Shown piece by piece: positions 52,051 through 59,594 of a DNA stretch of 64,000 bases; positions within the stretch are counted from its first letter, which is position 1, and every line of letters begins with the position of its first letter. A model generated the notes under the pieces. The model was not told the DNA's origin, searched no databases, and worked only from the letters and a program-made list of their open reading frames with translations. Origin of the DNA: Flavobacterium sp. LC2016-01 (GTDB lineage Bacteria > Bacteroidota > Bacteroidia > Flavobacteriales > Flavobacteriaceae); contig NZ_WMIC01000012.1 of NCBI RefSeq assembly GCF_009711135.1, positions 100,073 through 164,072 on the forward strand. Direction: 5' to 3'. Made by a program: the position numbers and the translations under genes.

Positions 52051-52055
52051 CTTTC

Positions 52056-53210
52056 ATGAAATTACCCGAAAATCTTATTCAAAAGCTTGAAAATAGAAAG
52101 CAAAATAACTCGTTAAGAAAATTGCCAAGTTTTAATAATCTTGTTGATTTTTCTTCAAACGATTATATTGGATTTTCAAAATCCGAATCTATTTTTAAAC
52201 AGTCTCATCATTATCTAATAGAAAATGAGATTATTCAAAACGGAGCTACCGGTTCAAGATTAATTTCAGGTAATCATTCGTTATATCAAATTGCAGAATC
52301 TTTTATAACTCAATTTCATGAAGCTGAATCGGCTTTAATTTTTAATTCGGGTTACGATGCCAATGCAGGGTTTTTTAGCGCTGTACCACAGCGAAATGAT
52401 GTTATTTTGTATGATGAGTTAAGTCATGCTTCAATTCGTGACGGAATTGTAATGTCAAATGCAAAATCATACAAGTTCAACCACAACGATTTTGAAGATT
52501 TAGAACGATTAATTATTAAATTCCAATCTTCTAAATCCCAAATTCCAGCAAATATTTACATTGTGACAGAAACCGTTTTTTCAATGGATGGCGACAGTCC
52601 GAATTTGGAAGAATTAGTACAGCTGTCTGAAAAATACAATTGTTATTTAGTGGTTGATGAAGCACATACTTTGGGTGTTTTTGGAGATAAAGGTGAAGGA
52701 CTGATCCAATATCTTCAATTGCATAATAGAATTTTTGCCCGAATTATGACTTTTGGAAAAGGCTTGGGCTGTCACGGTGCGGTTGTACTTGGAAGTTCTG
52801 AGCTGAAAGAATATTTAGTCAACTTTGCCCGAAGCTTTATTTATACTACCGGATTATCTCCGCATTCTGTTGCAACAATTTTGATCGCTTATCAGCATTT
52901 AGAAATTGAAAAAGAAACGATTGACAAACTCCGTCAAAATATCATATTCTTTAATCAGCAGAAAAATTTATTTGGCTTGAAGCCAATGTTTGTCCGCAGT
53001 AAATCGGCTATTCAGTCGGCTATTATTCCTGGGAACGAAAATGTAAAACGCATCGCACAGCAATTGCAGGATAAAGGTTTTGATGTGAAAGCAATTTTAT
53101 CTCCAACAGTTCCAGAAGGTCAGGAGCGTTTGCGTTTTTGTATTCATAGTTATAATACTGAAGAAGAAATCAGTCAAATTCCAGAATTATTAGGAAATTT
53201 CGTATTTTAG
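52056..53210 (+). CDS. bioF: 8-amino-7-oxononanoate synthase
   Basis: A PLP enzyme joining pimeloyl thioester and alanine, the first dedicated step of the biotin ring. The 384-residue protein has NLVDFSSNDYIGF, NGATGSRLISGNHSLY, VDEAHTLGVFG and the PLP lysine in TFGKGLGCHGA. It could also be another alpha-oxoamine synthase, but the biotin genes bioD and bioA 3 kb downstream support bioF. It has its own nearly leaderless promoter. Confidence 0.92.
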   Translation: MKLPENLIQKLENRKQNNSLRKLPSFNNLVDFSSNDYIGFSKSESIFKQSHHYLIENEIIQNGATGSRLISGNHSLYQIAESFITQFHEAESALIFNSGYDANAGFFSAVPQRNDVILYDELSHASIRDGIVMSNAKSYKFNHNDFEDLERLIIKFQSSKSQIPANIYIVTETVFSMDGDSPNLEELVQLSEKYNCYLVVDEAHTLGVFGDKGEGLIQYLQLHNRIFARIMTFGKGLGCHGAVVLGSSELKEYLVNFARSFIYTTGLSPHSVATILIAYQHLEIEKETIDKLRQNIIFFNQQKNLFGLKPMFVRSKSAIQSAIIPGNENVKRIAQQLQDKGFDVKAILSPTVPEGQERLRFCIHSYNTEEEISQIPELLGNFVF

Positions 53211-53216
53211 CCCGCC

Positions 53217-53247
53217 GATGAAACGGATTTAGCAGGTTTACACGGAT
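53217..53247. repeat. ACGGATTT word arm before the GxxExxY gene
   Basis: GAAACGGATTTAGCAGG and TTTACACGGAT words fill the 35-base gap and run into the start codon of the GxxExxY gene. These belong to the ACGGATTT/AATCTGCG word family seen at 1652-1779 and 58.2 kb. Confidence 0.6.
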
Positions 53248-53656
53248 GTTTATGAATGATTTATTGCATAAAGAAATAACTAAACCAATATTAAAGATAT
53301 TTTATGATGTCTATAACCAACTTGGTTATGGATTTCTCGAAAAGGTTTATCAAAATGCAATGTATTTTGAACTGAAATCACAAGGATATAAAGTTGAGGC
53401 TCAAAAACAAATCAAAGTTTATTTTAAAAATCAACTAGTAGGCGAATTTTATGCTGACTTATTAGTTGAAGATTCTATTATTCTTGAACTTAAAGCTTGC
53501 GAATGTGTATCAAGTTCGCATATTGCCCAATTGATGAATTATCTAAAATCAACTCAAATTCAAGTTGGTTTGTTGTTGAATTTTGGAGAAACCCCAGAAT
53601 TTAAGCGCATTATCTACACTAATAATAGAAAACAAAATATAAATAATCTGCGATAA
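53246..53656 (+). CDS. GxxExxY protein (PD-(D/E)XK nuclease superfamily)
   Basis: A 136-residue member of the GxxExxY family. The name-giving motif is GFLEKVY (residues 29-35). The PD-(D/E)XK core is EFYADLLVEDSIILELKAC with D, E and K in place, so nuclease chemistry is possible. The true start may be the second Met (53252). The gene lies between two arms of a word-repeat family, 35 bases after bioF. The native role of the family is not known to me. Confidence 0.88.
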   Translation: MFMNDLLHKEITKPILKIFYDVYNQLGYGFLEKVYQNAMYFELKSQGYKVEAQKQIKVYFKNQLVGEFYADLLVEDSIILELKACECVSSSHIAQLMNYLKSTQIQVGLLLNFGETPEFKRIIYTNNRKQNINNLR

Positions 53657-53692
53657 TCTGTTGGATCAGTTTGATCTGTGGGCTTTTCTTCT
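53640..53692. repeat. AATCTGCG word arm after the GxxExxY gene
   Basis: AATCTGCGATAATCTG, then GGATCAGTTTGATCTGTGGG starts inside the last codons of the GxxExxY gene and continues into the gap. The words are those complementary to the ACGGATTT/CAGATT family upstream. Confidence 0.6.
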
Positions 53693-53798
53693 TCTCTAAA
53701 GTATTGTATTTCCTCACTTTTTGAAAAAAGTTGAATTTTTTTTGTAACGTTTTGATTGTTTGGTCACTTACGAGTCGTAATCAAAAAAATAAACTATT

Positions 53799-53978
53799 AT
53801 GAAATCAAAATCAGCTTCGTCAAAAGAAAGTTTTTCTAAAATTATCCTTTATACTTCAGTAGGATTCTTATTAGGTTTGGTAAGTTACTTTTTAATAAAA
53901 ATTATAAGCGTCGTTATTATTATCTCTTTAGTTATTGGAGTCGCAGCTTCGTGGCAGAGAAAAAAATACAGTAGATAG
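53799..53978 (+). CDS. Small two-helix membrane protein
   Basis: A 59-residue open frame: MKSKSASSKESFSK, two hydrophobic stretches (IILYTSVGFLLGLVSYFLI and ISVVIIISLVIGVAASW) and a basic tail RKKYSR. Such small inner-membrane proteins follow the positive-inside rule with both ends in the cytoplasm. It is too short for homology by eye. It lies 79 bases before the TraB-like gene and may be in its operon. Confidence 0.65.
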   Translation: MKSKSASSKESFSKIILYTSVGFLLGLVSYFLIKIISVVIIISLVIGVAASWQRKKYSR

Positions 53979-54057
53979 CAAGCAGGGTTTCAATCATCAA
54001 TCAAATCAAATAAGTCAATCAAAATCAATTATCATCAATCAAAAAACAATCAACAAA

Positions 54058-54921
54058 ATGAAAAATTTAATTAAATCAGTAATAGCAGTAATTGCAATAG
54101 TTTTTAGTTCATCTGCTCAAGCGCAGACAAAAGCTCCAAAACTGGAAAATTCTCTTTTATGGGAAGTTTCAGGAAACGGATTGGAAAAACCTTCATATTT
54201 ATATGGAACCATTCATATGATTTGCGGACCAGATTATTTTCTTTCAGAAAAAACAAAAAAAGCATTCAGCACAGCAAATAAATTAGTTTTGGAAATCAAT
54301 TTTGCAAACGCCGCAGAAATGACTGACATGCAGAAATTAGCTATGGGAAAAGAACCTTTGAGCAAACTTTTAAATCCGAGGCAATTATCACAATTAGACG
54401 ATATCTTGAAAAAAACTGCTGGCATGACGGTTCAACAAGTAGATAATTTTAGTTTAATGACAGTAATGAGTTTGATTTCAATGAAAAGTTTTGGTTGTGC
54501 AGATATAAAGCTTTATGAAATGGAATTTATAGAAATGGCCAAAAAAAGAAATATTCAAATTGATGGTTTAGAAACTGTAAAATCTCAAATATCAATTTTT
54601 GAAAATGCTTATACGAATGATGAAATGATTACTATGTTGAGTGAATCAGATCAAGATGAAACGGCTAAATTAGTGGCGGTATATAAGGCAGAGAATATTG
54701 AAAGTTTGTATGATATCATAACAGATAAAAAAATTACGAGCGAGAAAACAAAGAAGATGATTTTGGATGGAAGAAACTTGAATTGGATAAAAGTAATGCC
54801 ACAGATGATGAAAAATGAAAGCGTATTTTTTGCAGTTGGCGCAGCACATTTAGGAGGTGAATTTGGAGTGATTAATTTATTGAGAAATGCAGGATATATT
54901 GTAAAACCAGTAATGAATTAA
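54058..54921 (+). CDS. TraB/GumN family protein
   Basis: From the ATG at 54058 (MKNLIKSVIAVIAIVFSSSAQAQ, signal peptide) the protein has 287 residues. It matches the TraB/GumN family: SYLYGTIHMICGPDYFL near residue 45 with the conserved GTIH, then the C-terminal FFAVGAAHLGGEFGVINLLRN with GxxH. The family is related to metalloproteases such as Tiki. It is likely periplasmic. The leader is nearly free of G and repeats ATCAA words. The sigma factor gene starts seven bases after its stop. Confidence 0.87.
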   Translation: MKNLIKSVIAVIAIVFSSSAQAQTKAPKLENSLLWEVSGNGLEKPSYLYGTIHMICGPDYFLSEKTKKAFSTANKLVLEINFANAAEMTDMQKLAMGKEPLSKLLNPRQLSQLDDILKKTAGMTVQQVDNFSLMTVMSLISMKSFGCADIKLYEMEFIEMAKKRNIQIDGLETVKSQISIFENAYTNDEMITMLSESDQDETAKLVAVYKAENIESLYDIITDKKITSEKTKKMILDGRNLNWIKVMPQMMKNESVFFAVGAAHLGGEFGVINLLRNAGYIVKPVMN

Positions 54922-54928
54922 AACTATT

Positions 54929-55432
54929 TTGAAAGAGAAAGAACAAGAGTTTTTAAATCGGATAGAAAGTCACAAAGGGATTTTGTACAAAGTTTCAAAA
55001 ATGTACATGGACAATTATGATGATCAGCAGGATTTGTTTCAGGAAATTGTCTGCCAGCTTTGGAAATCGTACGATACGTTTCGAAATGAAAGTCAGTTTT
55101 CGACCTGGATGTATCGAGTGGCAGTGAATACCGCTATCGTTTTCCTCAGAAAAGAAAAACGAAAGGTGGACAAATACGAGATTGCTTCAGAAAATATTAA
55201 AGATGACGAAGGCGATTCGCATATTAAAGAAAGTCAGCTGGATCATTTTTATAAAGCAGTTCAGAAATTGGAAAAAATTGACAAAGCCATTATTTTCTAT
55301 CAGTTAGAAGGTTTTTCTCATAAAGAAATTGGCGAAAATCTCGGAATTTCTGAAGGAAATGCCAGAGTGAAATTAAACAGAGCAAAAGAAAAATTAAAAG
55401 AAATAATTAAAAATCAAGGATATGGATTTTAA
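54929..55432 (+). CDS. ECF-type RNA polymerase sigma factor
   Basis: A 167-residue sigma-70 protein with only regions 2 and 4: DNYDDQQDLFQEIVCQLWKS, FSTWMYRVAVNTA (region 2) and FSHKEIGENLGISEGNARVK (region 4 helix-turn-helix). The start is a TTG at 54929, because the reading frame fits the family from there and no upstream ATG exists. It is cotranscribed with the TraB-like gene and overlaps the next membrane protein by 11 bases. Confidence 0.92.
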   Translation: MKEKEQEFLNRIESHKGILYKVSKMYMDNYDDQQDLFQEIVCQLWKSYDTFRNESQFSTWMYRVAVNTAIVFLRKEKRKVDKYEIASENIKDDEGDSHIKESQLDHFYKAVQKLEKIDKAIIFYQLEGFSHKEIGENLGISEGNARVKLNRAKEKLKEIIKNQGYGF

Positions 55433-56039
55433 CGATATACAAAATGCATGGAATAACGAAAAAATTGAAAATGTTGTTCTTCCAGATAATTTAGAAAAAA
55501 TAAATTCGGCAAATACGCCTTTAGGCAAAATCAGAAGAAATCTAAGAAATGATTTGATCATGCAAACAATAGCAGTATTAGCAATAGGGTTGGCGCCTTT
55601 TATGCATGGTTTTTCGGAAAAATGGATCGCACCTTTTTATCTGCTCTTCAGCATCTTTTTTGCTGTTTGCGTATATTATTTGACAAAGCTTTATTTGTTT
55701 TACAGAAGATTAAACAATATCACATTAAAAACGAAAGACAGTCTTTATGAAACTTATTTTGATATAAGATTGAATATGGAATTGTACAAAACTTTTGGAT
55801 TTGCCTTAACACCTTTTTTAGTGTTGTTTTTGCTTGGTTTTTTATACGATAAATATTCGATGAAAACGGGCGGAATTCAAGTAACGGATTTCAGCAATGG
55901 ACAATTAATAAGTGTTTTTTTCATAGTTGCTTTTTGCATTTTATTTATGGGATTGTCTCTGGAATGGACAGTAAAATGTTTTTATGGAAAATATGCCAAG
56001 GAAATCAGAAAAGTAATTGACGAATTAAAAGAAGAATAA
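55422..56039 (+). CDS. Membrane protein, candidate anti-sigma factor
   Basis: This 205-residue protein has about four membrane helices (about 50-72, 75-92, 122-142, 160-182), an N-terminal cytoplasmic segment (MDFNDIQNAWNNEKIENVVL) and a charged C-terminal tail. Its ATG overlaps the sigma gene by 11 bases, the usual layout for a sigma/anti-sigma pair, so it may hold the sigma factor at the membrane. No zinc anti-sigma motif is seen. A terminator follows. Confidence 0.7.
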   Translation: MDFNDIQNAWNNEKIENVVLPDNLEKINSANTPLGKIRRNLRNDLIMQTIAVLAIGLAPFMHGFSEKWIAPFYLLFSIFFAVCVYYLTKLYLFYRRLNNITLKTKDSLYETYFDIRLNMELYKTFGFALTPFLVLFLLGFLYDKYSMKTGGIQVTDFSNGQLISVFFIVAFCILFMGLSLEWTVKCFYGKYAKEIRKVIDELKEE

Positions 56040-56044
56040 AACAG

Positions 56045-56078
56045 AACCCATCGTAATTGATGGGTTTGTTGTTTTTAT
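56045..56078 (+). terminator. Terminator after the sigma/membrane gene pair
   Basis: AACCCATC (56045-56052) and GATGGGTT (56059-56066) stem, then a T-rich run with two G interruptions. Confidence 0.75.
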
Positions 56079-56191
56079 TGGTATTTTTGTGCTATCAAAT
56101 TATTACACAAAAATTCGCAGAGAAAACACATAGATTCACAAATTGTTTATTCTTTGCATTTTCCTTGCTAATTTTTGCGAAACAAGAATCT

Positions 56192-56809
56192 ATGAAAATA
56201 TTTATTACAGGAATTTCTACAGATGTTGGCAAAACTGTAGCATCGACAATTGTAGTTGAAGCTTTAGAAGCTGATTATTGGAAACCGATACAAGCCGGAG
56301 ATTTAGATCTTAGCGATACTCACAAAGTAAAATCTAAAATTTCCAATTCAAAATCTCAATTTTTCCCGAATGCGTATGAGTTAAATACACCTGCAAGTCC
56401 ACATTTAGCAGCAGAAATTGACGGAATTGAAATTGATTTGAAGAAAATTCAGGAGCCAAAAACAGAAAATCATTTGGTAATTGAAGGTGCAGGAGGGATT
56501 TTTGTTCCGTTAAATGAAAAAGATACAATTGCAGATTTGATTCAGAAGGATTATAAAGTAATTGTAGTTTCAAGACATTATCTAGGAAGCATCAATCATA
56601 CTTTATTGACTATTGAGGCAATTCAGAATCGAGGTTTTCAAGTGCACGGAATTATCTTCAGCGGAAGCGAAAATAAATCAACCGAAAGTTTGATTCTGAA
56701 TAAAACCGGAATTAAATGCATTGGAAGAATTGATGAAGAACCTTATTTCGACCAAAACGTAATTAAAGAATACGCTGATTTGTTCCGGGAAAATCTATTG
56801 AAGTTATAG
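56192..56809 (+). CDS. bioD: Dethiobiotin synthetase
   Basis: Closes the ureido ring of dethiobiotin with CO2 and ATP. From the ATG at 56192 the protein has 205 residues: MKIFITGISTDVGKTVAS contains the P-loop, then YWKPIQAGDL, VIEGAGGIFVPLN and VVSRHYLGSINHTLLTIEA. An in-frame upstream ATG would add 45 hydrophobic residues from the leader, so I reject it. The gap before it has TTCGCAGAGAAAACACA-type words. bioA follows after 99 bases. Confidence 0.95.
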   Translation: MKIFITGISTDVGKTVASTIVVEALEADYWKPIQAGDLDLSDTHKVKSKISNSKSQFFPNAYELNTPASPHLAAEIDGIEIDLKKIQEPKTENHLVIEGAGGIFVPLNEKDTIADLIQKDYKVIVVSRHYLGSINHTLLTIEAIQNRGFQVHGIIFSGSENKSTESLILNKTGIKCIGRIDEEPYFDQNVIKEYADLFRENLLKL

Positions 56810-56907
56810 AGTAAAGAATATAGAGTAAAGAAAATAGACTTTCTTATCTTTGCGGAAACTGTAGAGCATAGTCTTTTTTCTATGTTCTATTCTCTATCTT
56901 CTAAAAA
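56808..56907. repeat. TATAGAGTAAAG word element with the bioA promoter
   Basis: The left arm TATAGAGTAAAGAATATAGA and the right arm TTCTATTCTCTATCTTCT are imperfect complements that span the gap. The -7 box TATCTTTG lies at 56845-56852 between them, 56 bases before the bioA ATG. The right arm ends about seven bases before the start. Confidence 0.65.
56845..56852 (+). promoter_or_regulatory. bioA -7 box
   Basis: TATCTTTG matches TAnnTTTG and lies between the two arms of the word element. It implies that bioA has its own promoter apart from bioD. Confidence 0.5.
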
Positions 56908-56908
56908 A

Positions 56909-58180
56909 ATGACATTAACAGAAAAAGACAGCCAATACCTTTGGCATCCTTATACCCAGCATAAAACTTCGCAAACGCCAATCGCCATTTCCAGAGGAGA
57001 AGGCGCATTGCTTTGGGACGAAAACAATAAAGAATACATTGATGCCATAGCATCTTGGTGGGTTAATCCTTTTGGACACAGCAATAAATTTATTGCCGAT
57101 GCAATTTATAAACAGCTGACGACTTTAGAACATGTTTTATTTGGCGGATTCACACATGAACCTGCAATAAAAGTGGCCGAAAAGTTGATGGAAATTTTGC
57201 CAAAGAATCAGCAAAAAATCTTTTTTTCAGACAATGGTTCAACGGCAGTTGAAGTGGCAATTAAAGTGGCGTTGCAGTATTTTTTCAATAAAAATGAAAA
57301 GCGCACAACCATAATTGCTTTCGAAAACGCTTTTCACGGAGATACTTTTGCAGCAATGGCAGCAAGCGGTATTTCATTTTATACTCAAGCTTTTCAGGGA
57401 ATGTTTATTGACGTTGTCCGAATTCCGGTTCCGGTAAAAGGGGAGGAGGAAGCAAGTTTTGAGGCGCTGAAAGATGTAATTGAAAAACATAATTGCGCCG
57501 GATTTATCTTTGAGCCTTTGGTGCAAGGTGCAGCCGGAATGGTAATGTATGAGCCAGAAGCATTGGCAAAACTGATTGGAATTTGTAAAGAAAATAATAT
57601 TTTAACCATCGCCGATGAAGTAATGACAGGCTTTGGCAAAACTGGAAAAACCTTTGCAATGGATTATGTCAATGTAGATCCGGACATGATTTGTTTGTCG
57701 AAAGCGTTAACTGGCGGCACAATTCCAATGGCGATTACGACTTTTACCCAAGAAGTTTTCGATGCTTTTTATGATGACGATATCAATAAAGCGTTGTTTC
57801 ACGGACATACTTTTACTGCAAATCCAACGGGCTGTGCGGCGGCTTTGGCCAGCATAGATTTATTACAGACTGATGAAATGCAGGCTAATATTGAAAGAAT
57901 AAATAAAAGCCATTTAGAGTTTCAGAAGAAGATTGAAAATCATTCAAAAGTAATTACGGCTAGAACGTTAGGAGTTATTTTTGCAGTTGAAATAAAATCA
58001 GATTCGGAAGAAAGTTATTATGGTTCAATGCGCACCAAATTATATAATTTCTTTATTGACAAAGGAGTTGTTTTGAGGCCGGTTGGAAATATCGTGTATA
58101 TTTTACCACCTTATATTATGACAGACGAACAGCTTCAAAAAGTCTATAAAACAATCGAAGAAGCGATTGAAATGGTATAG
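56909..58180 (+). CDS. bioA: Adenosylmethionine-8-amino-7-oxononanoate aminotransferase
   Basis: A PLP class III aminotransferase that makes 7,8-diaminopelargonate. From the ATG at 56909 the protein has 423 residues: YLWHPYTQHKTSQTP (BioA mark), ASWWVNPFGHSN, IADEVMTGFGKTGKTFA, and the PLP lysine in CLSKALTGG. An upstream ATG would add nine residues from the repeat arm. It follows bioD on the same strand. Confidence 0.95.
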   Translation: MTLTEKDSQYLWHPYTQHKTSQTPIAISRGEGALLWDENNKEYIDAIASWWVNPFGHSNKFIADAIYKQLTTLEHVLFGGFTHEPAIKVAEKLMEILPKNQQKIFFSDNGSTAVEVAIKVALQYFFNKNEKRTTIIAFENAFHGDTFAAMAASGISFYTQAFQGMFIDVVRIPVPVKGEEEASFEALKDVIEKHNCAGFIFEPLVQGAAGMVMYEPEALAKLIGICKENNILTIADEVMTGFGKTGKTFAMDYVNVDPDMICLSKALTGGTIPMAITTFTQEVFDAFYDDDINKALFHGHTFTANPTGCAAALASIDLLQTDEMQANIERINKSHLEFQKKIENHSKVITARTLGVIFAVEIKSDSEESYYGSMRTKLYNFFIDKGVVLRPVGNIVYILPPYIMTDEQLQKVYKTIEEAIEMV

Positions 58181-58185
58181 TTTTG

Positions 58186-58313
58186 CCCACAGATTAGACA
58201 TATTAAAACAGATTTCCACAGATAACAATTTGGAATTAGTTTAAGCCATGTTATTAGTGTGCCATTTTTTATAATTCTTTGCGACCTTTGCGTAAATCTT
58301 TGCGATCTTTGCG
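58186..58313. repeat. CACAGATT words and a CTTTGCG array
   Basis: CCACAGATT words lie at 58184-58222. CTTTGCG copies lie at 58277, 58286, 58298 and 58307, spaced 9, 12 and 9 bases. The array ends about 33 bases before the ketoacyl synthase start. No gene is seen in the gap. Confidence 0.7.
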
Positions 58314-58346
58314 GTTAGAAAATGCAATAGGCATAAAAACAATATT

Positions 58347-59516
58347 TTGAATACAAATAAAATCTCTATAACAGCTTTTTCATCTATTTCTCCATTAGGA
58401 AATAATGCTGAAGAAGTTTGGACAAACTATCTGAACGAGAATCACTGCTTTTCAAAACGATTTTTGGATCAGCAGGAAACTTCTACAGCCTCACTTAGCG
58501 AAGAATCAAAAAGGCTTGTTGCCGAAATCAGGGAATCAGATCCTAAATATAAGTTTTTAGATGATTCTGTTTTATTCGCATTGGCAGCTTCGCGTAAAGC
58601 AGTTGAACAGGCTGGCTGGAATTCAGAAGATGTTTTCGGAATAAATATTGGTTCTTCGAGAGGAGCGACTGATTTGTTTGAAAAACATTATAAAGAATAT
58701 ATTGATACTGGAAAAGCACAGACTTTAGCTTCGCCAACTACTACATTAGGAAATATTTCATCTTGGATTGCTCATGATTTGCAAAGTACAGGTCCTGAAA
58801 TTTCGCATTCAATAACTTGTTCAACAGCGCTTCATGCGTTATTAAATGGCGTTGCCTGGCTGAAATCAGGAATGGCAGATAAGTTTTTGGTAGGTGGAAG
58901 TGAAGCACCGTTGACTGATTTTACAATTGCTCAAATGAGAGCTTTGAAAATCTATTCACGTATTGATCAAAATCAGGAAGCTTGGCCGAATCTAGCATTT
59001 GATTTTGAAAAAACGCAAAACACAATGATTTTAGGAGAAGGTGCCGCGGTTTGCTGTTTAGAAGCTGGAGAAACAGAAAATGCAATTGCATATGTAACTG
59101 GTGTTGGTTATGCAACCGAAATTTTAGAACATAATATTTCGATTTCTGCAGAAGCGACTTGTTTTCAAAAGTCGATGAAAATGGCTTTAAAAGATGAAGA
59201 TCTAGAAAGTATTGATGCAATTGTAATGCATGCACCAGGCACAATTAAAGGTGATTTGACCGAATTGCGTGCGATTGAGAAAGTTTTTGGAGAGAAATTG
59301 CCTTTATTGACAACGAACAAATGGAAAATAGGACATACTTTTGGAGCTTCTGGAATTTTGAGTTTAGAACTGGCGCTTTTGATGATCCAGAACGATACTT
59401 TTATTGGTGTGCCATTTGGAGAAAAACAAAATCAGAGCAAAACAATAAAGAAGGTTTTAATTAATGCAGTTGGTTTTGGCGGAAATGCTGTAAGTGTGCT
59501 GATTGAGAAGAGATAA
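58347..59516 (+). CDS. Beta-ketoacyl synthase, linked to the biotin genes
   Basis: A 389-residue thiolase-fold condensing enzyme. Catalytic Cys lies in SHSITCSTALHALLNG, and the two histidines in MHAPGTIKGDLTE and KWKIGHTFGASG (C-H-H, KAS I/II type). The start is a TTG (MNTNKISITAFSSISPLG). Because it follows bioA, it may help to make the pimeloyl precursor of biotin. Ordinary fatty-acid or polyketide roles remain possible. Confidence 0.88.
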   Translation: MNTNKISITAFSSISPLGNNAEEVWTNYLNENHCFSKRFLDQQETSTASLSEESKRLVAEIRESDPKYKFLDDSVLFALAASRKAVEQAGWNSEDVFGINIGSSRGATDLFEKHYKEYIDTGKAQTLASPTTTLGNISSWIAHDLQSTGPEISHSITCSTALHALLNGVAWLKSGMADKFLVGGSEAPLTDFTIAQMRALKIYSRIDQNQEAWPNLAFDFEKTQNTMILGEGAAVCCLEAGETENAIAYVTGVGYATEILEHNISISAEATCFQKSMKMALKDEDLESIDAIVMHAPGTIKGDLTELRAIEKVFGEKLPLLTTNKWKIGHTFGASGILSLELALLMIQNDTFIGVPFGEKQNQSKTIKKVLINAVGFGGNAVSVLIEKR

Positions 59517-59540
59517 TTGAAGAAAAAAAATCTGAATATA

Positions 59541-59574
59541 AAAAAAACCATCCGTCAAAGCGGATGGTTTTTTT
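59541..59574. terminator. Bidirectional terminator
   Basis: AAAAAAACCATCCG, loop TCAAAG, CGGATGGTTTTTTT. Serves the ketoacyl synthase gene and the convergent T9SS gene. Confidence 0.9.
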
Positions 59575-59594
59575 ATGGAATAGTATTTCTTAAT

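Noticed and set aside
51979..52055. Biotin riboswitch-like or BirA operator before bioF
   Set aside because: The gap holds only a terminator and a promoter; no palindrome of the BirA type is seen.
53246..53656. Insertion sequence or transposase
   Set aside because: The protein is a GxxExxY nuclease-like protein without a DDE or HUH motif, and no target-site duplication is evident.
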